A stretch of 64,000 nt of DNA from Streptomyces chartreusis (GTDB lineage Bacteria; Actinomycetota; Actinomycetes; Streptomycetales; Streptomycetaceae): contig NZ_CP023689.1 of assembly GCF_008704715.1 (NCBI RefSeq), positions 1,240,001 to 1,304,000 of the forward strand, given 5' to 3'. The position numbers and the translations under genes were made by a program. Each line of letters opens with the position of its first letter. Positions within the stretch are counted from its first letter, which is position 1. The notes under the pieces are model-generated. The model did no database searches and had not been told where the DNA came from. It worked only from the letters and a program-made list of their open reading frames with translations. This document shows, piece by piece, positions 63,125-64,000 of this stretch.

Positions 63125-64000
63125 TCACTCCACCCCGGTCGGCCTGCGCGAGGCCGCCATCGCCCCGGCCACGTCGGCCAGGGGCCGCAGCCGGTAGGTG
63201 TAGGAGTAGTCGCGGCTCGGGAACAGCTTGTACTGGTCGTGGGTGTGGGCGCCCCAGCTGTTGTCACCGCCCAGGCCCATCTGCTTGTGGTTCACGCGCA
63301 GGACGACCTCTTCGCGCGGGGCGAGCTGATACTCGTGGCGCACGCCGGACGACAGGTCCTCCGGGGTGAAGTGCGAGGCGTTGACCTCCAGCAGGGGCTC
63401 GCCTGAGATGAGGAGGCCGCTGCCCGAGGCGTCGGTCAGGGCGATCCAGCGGACGTCGGTCTTGTTGCCGTTCTCCTGGGGCCGGATGTACGGCGTCCAC
63501 TGCTCGGAGACCGTGCCGGAGTACACGCCCACGTCGGTGCCGTCGCGGCGGTCGACGTAGTTCTCCTCGGGCCCGCGGCCGTAGTAGCGCAGCCGCTCGA
63601 ACCGTCCGGGCAGGTGCAGCAGCGTGCCTACCTCCGGGATGTAGGGCAGGGACGCGGCGCCCGGGTGCAGGGTGTTGTCGACCTTGATCTCGCCGTTGCC
63701 GAACACGGTGTAGGTGGTGGTGTACGTCGACTCGACGGCCGTCGGCAGGGTGCCGGCGACCTTGATCTCGACGGCCTTGTCACCCAGGGGGCGTGTGCTG
63801 ACCTCCGTCACGGCCCGGTCGGTGCCCGCGTCGCGCCAGGTCTGGTTGCGGGTGTGCTGGCCGTTGCCGCGGTCGTTCTCGGTGGGCGCCCGCCAGAAGT
63901 TCGGCACGGGGCCCGAGGTGATGAGCCGGGTGCCCCGAGCCTCGTAGGAGGTGATGGTCCCCGTGCTCTTGTCGACGGTGACGGAGAAGTCCTTGCCCTT
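63125..64000 (-). CDS. GH2 beta-galactosidase, C-terminal part (5' end off the right edge)
   Basis: The last 291 residues of a large glycosidase, with domain 5 (Bgal_small_N) features: PNFWRAPTENDRGNG, the strand-rich FGNGEIKVDNTLHPG, PYIPEVGTLLHLPGRFERLRYYGRGPEENYVDR, and YSGTVSEQWTPYIRPQENGNKTDVRW. SHFTPEDLSSG and QMGLGGDNSWGAHTHDQY are the terminal hallmark. The catalytic barrel and any signal peptide are outside the window. It could hydrolyse galactosides from glycans, so it may act with the foraging genes. Confidence 0.88.
   Translation of the reverse strand, partial: KGKDFSVTVDKSTGTITSYEARGTRLITSGPVPNFWRAPTENDRGNGQHTRNQTWRDAGTDRAVTEVSTRPLGDKAVEIKVAGTLPTAVESTYTTTYTVFGNGEIKVDNTLHPGAASLPYIPEVGTLLHLPGRFERLRYYGRGPEENYVDRRDGTDVGVYSGTVSEQWTPYIRPQENGNKTDVRWIALTDASGSGLLISGEPLLEVNASHFTPEDLSSGVRHEYQLAPREEVVLRVNHKQMGLGGDNSWGAHTHDQYKLFPSRDYSYTYRLRPLADVAGAMAASRRPTGVE

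Overview
The window is about 64 kb of very GC-rich DNA with strong GC bias at third codon positions, frequent GTG and TTG starts, purine-rich ribosome binding sites and many 4-nt start/stop overlaps. With the gene families seen (LysX, zinc-finger anti-sigma factor, SpoIIE-type PAS/GAF/PP2C/ATPase protein, DUF6777 lipoprotein, WS/DGAT, GlgC/GlgA, PanD) this points to a Streptomyces chromosome. Two genes run off the edges: lysX on the left and a GH2 beta-galactosidase on the right. No rRNA, tRNA, CRISPR array or intact mobile element was seen.

Layout. 1-14.4 kb: housekeeping and regulatory genes. They are lysX, a universal stress protein, a divergent alpha/beta hydrolase-MarR pair, a CapA-like protein, an ECF sigma factor / unknown protein / zinc anti-sigma triad, an Fpg/Nei glycosylase, a SpoIIE-type phosphatase, a DUF6777 lipoprotein, a lipase maturation factor and a cupin. 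14.4-23.2 kb: an L-fucose-type import and oxidative catabolism operon (ABC importer, dehydratase, two dehydrogenases, mutarotase, lactonase) facing a divergent FadR/GntR regulator. 23.2-24.0 kb: an endolysin-like amidase without a signal peptide.

24.1-34.8 kb: an operon that looks built for N-glycan use. It has an extracellular GH85 endo-beta-N-acetylglucosaminidase, an ABC oligosaccharide importer, a cytoplasmic GH38 alpha-mannosidase and a cytoplasmic GH-A clan enzyme resembling the GH5_18 beta-mannosidases. A LacI regulator is divergent across tandem operator-like repeats. 34.9-39.5 kb: a beta-lactamase-fold hydrolase, a secreted GH29 alpha-L-fucosidase and a secreted GH20 hexosaminidase. 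Together 14.4-39.5 kb reads as a glycoprotein-glycan foraging region. Outside the cell, ENGase cuts the glycan off and GH20/GH29 trim it, freeing fucose. The oligosaccharide and fucose are imported by separate ABC systems and broken down in the cytoplasm.

39.7-64 kb: mixed genes. They are an amidase, a GDSL-like hydrolase with a TetR regulator, two GNAT proteins, a 57-residue small protein, an HD-like protein lacking its aspartate, two unusual SDR proteins, WS/DGAT, a secreted beta-rich protein of unknown function, glgC/glgA (divided by direction from no other glycogen gene), an FhuF-like 2Fe-2S protein, a DMT transporter, a transglycosylase/LysM/M23 cell-wall enzyme, gnd, a tandem pair of secreted S33 hydrolases, a proline-rich protein, panD and a DUF1345-like membrane protein.
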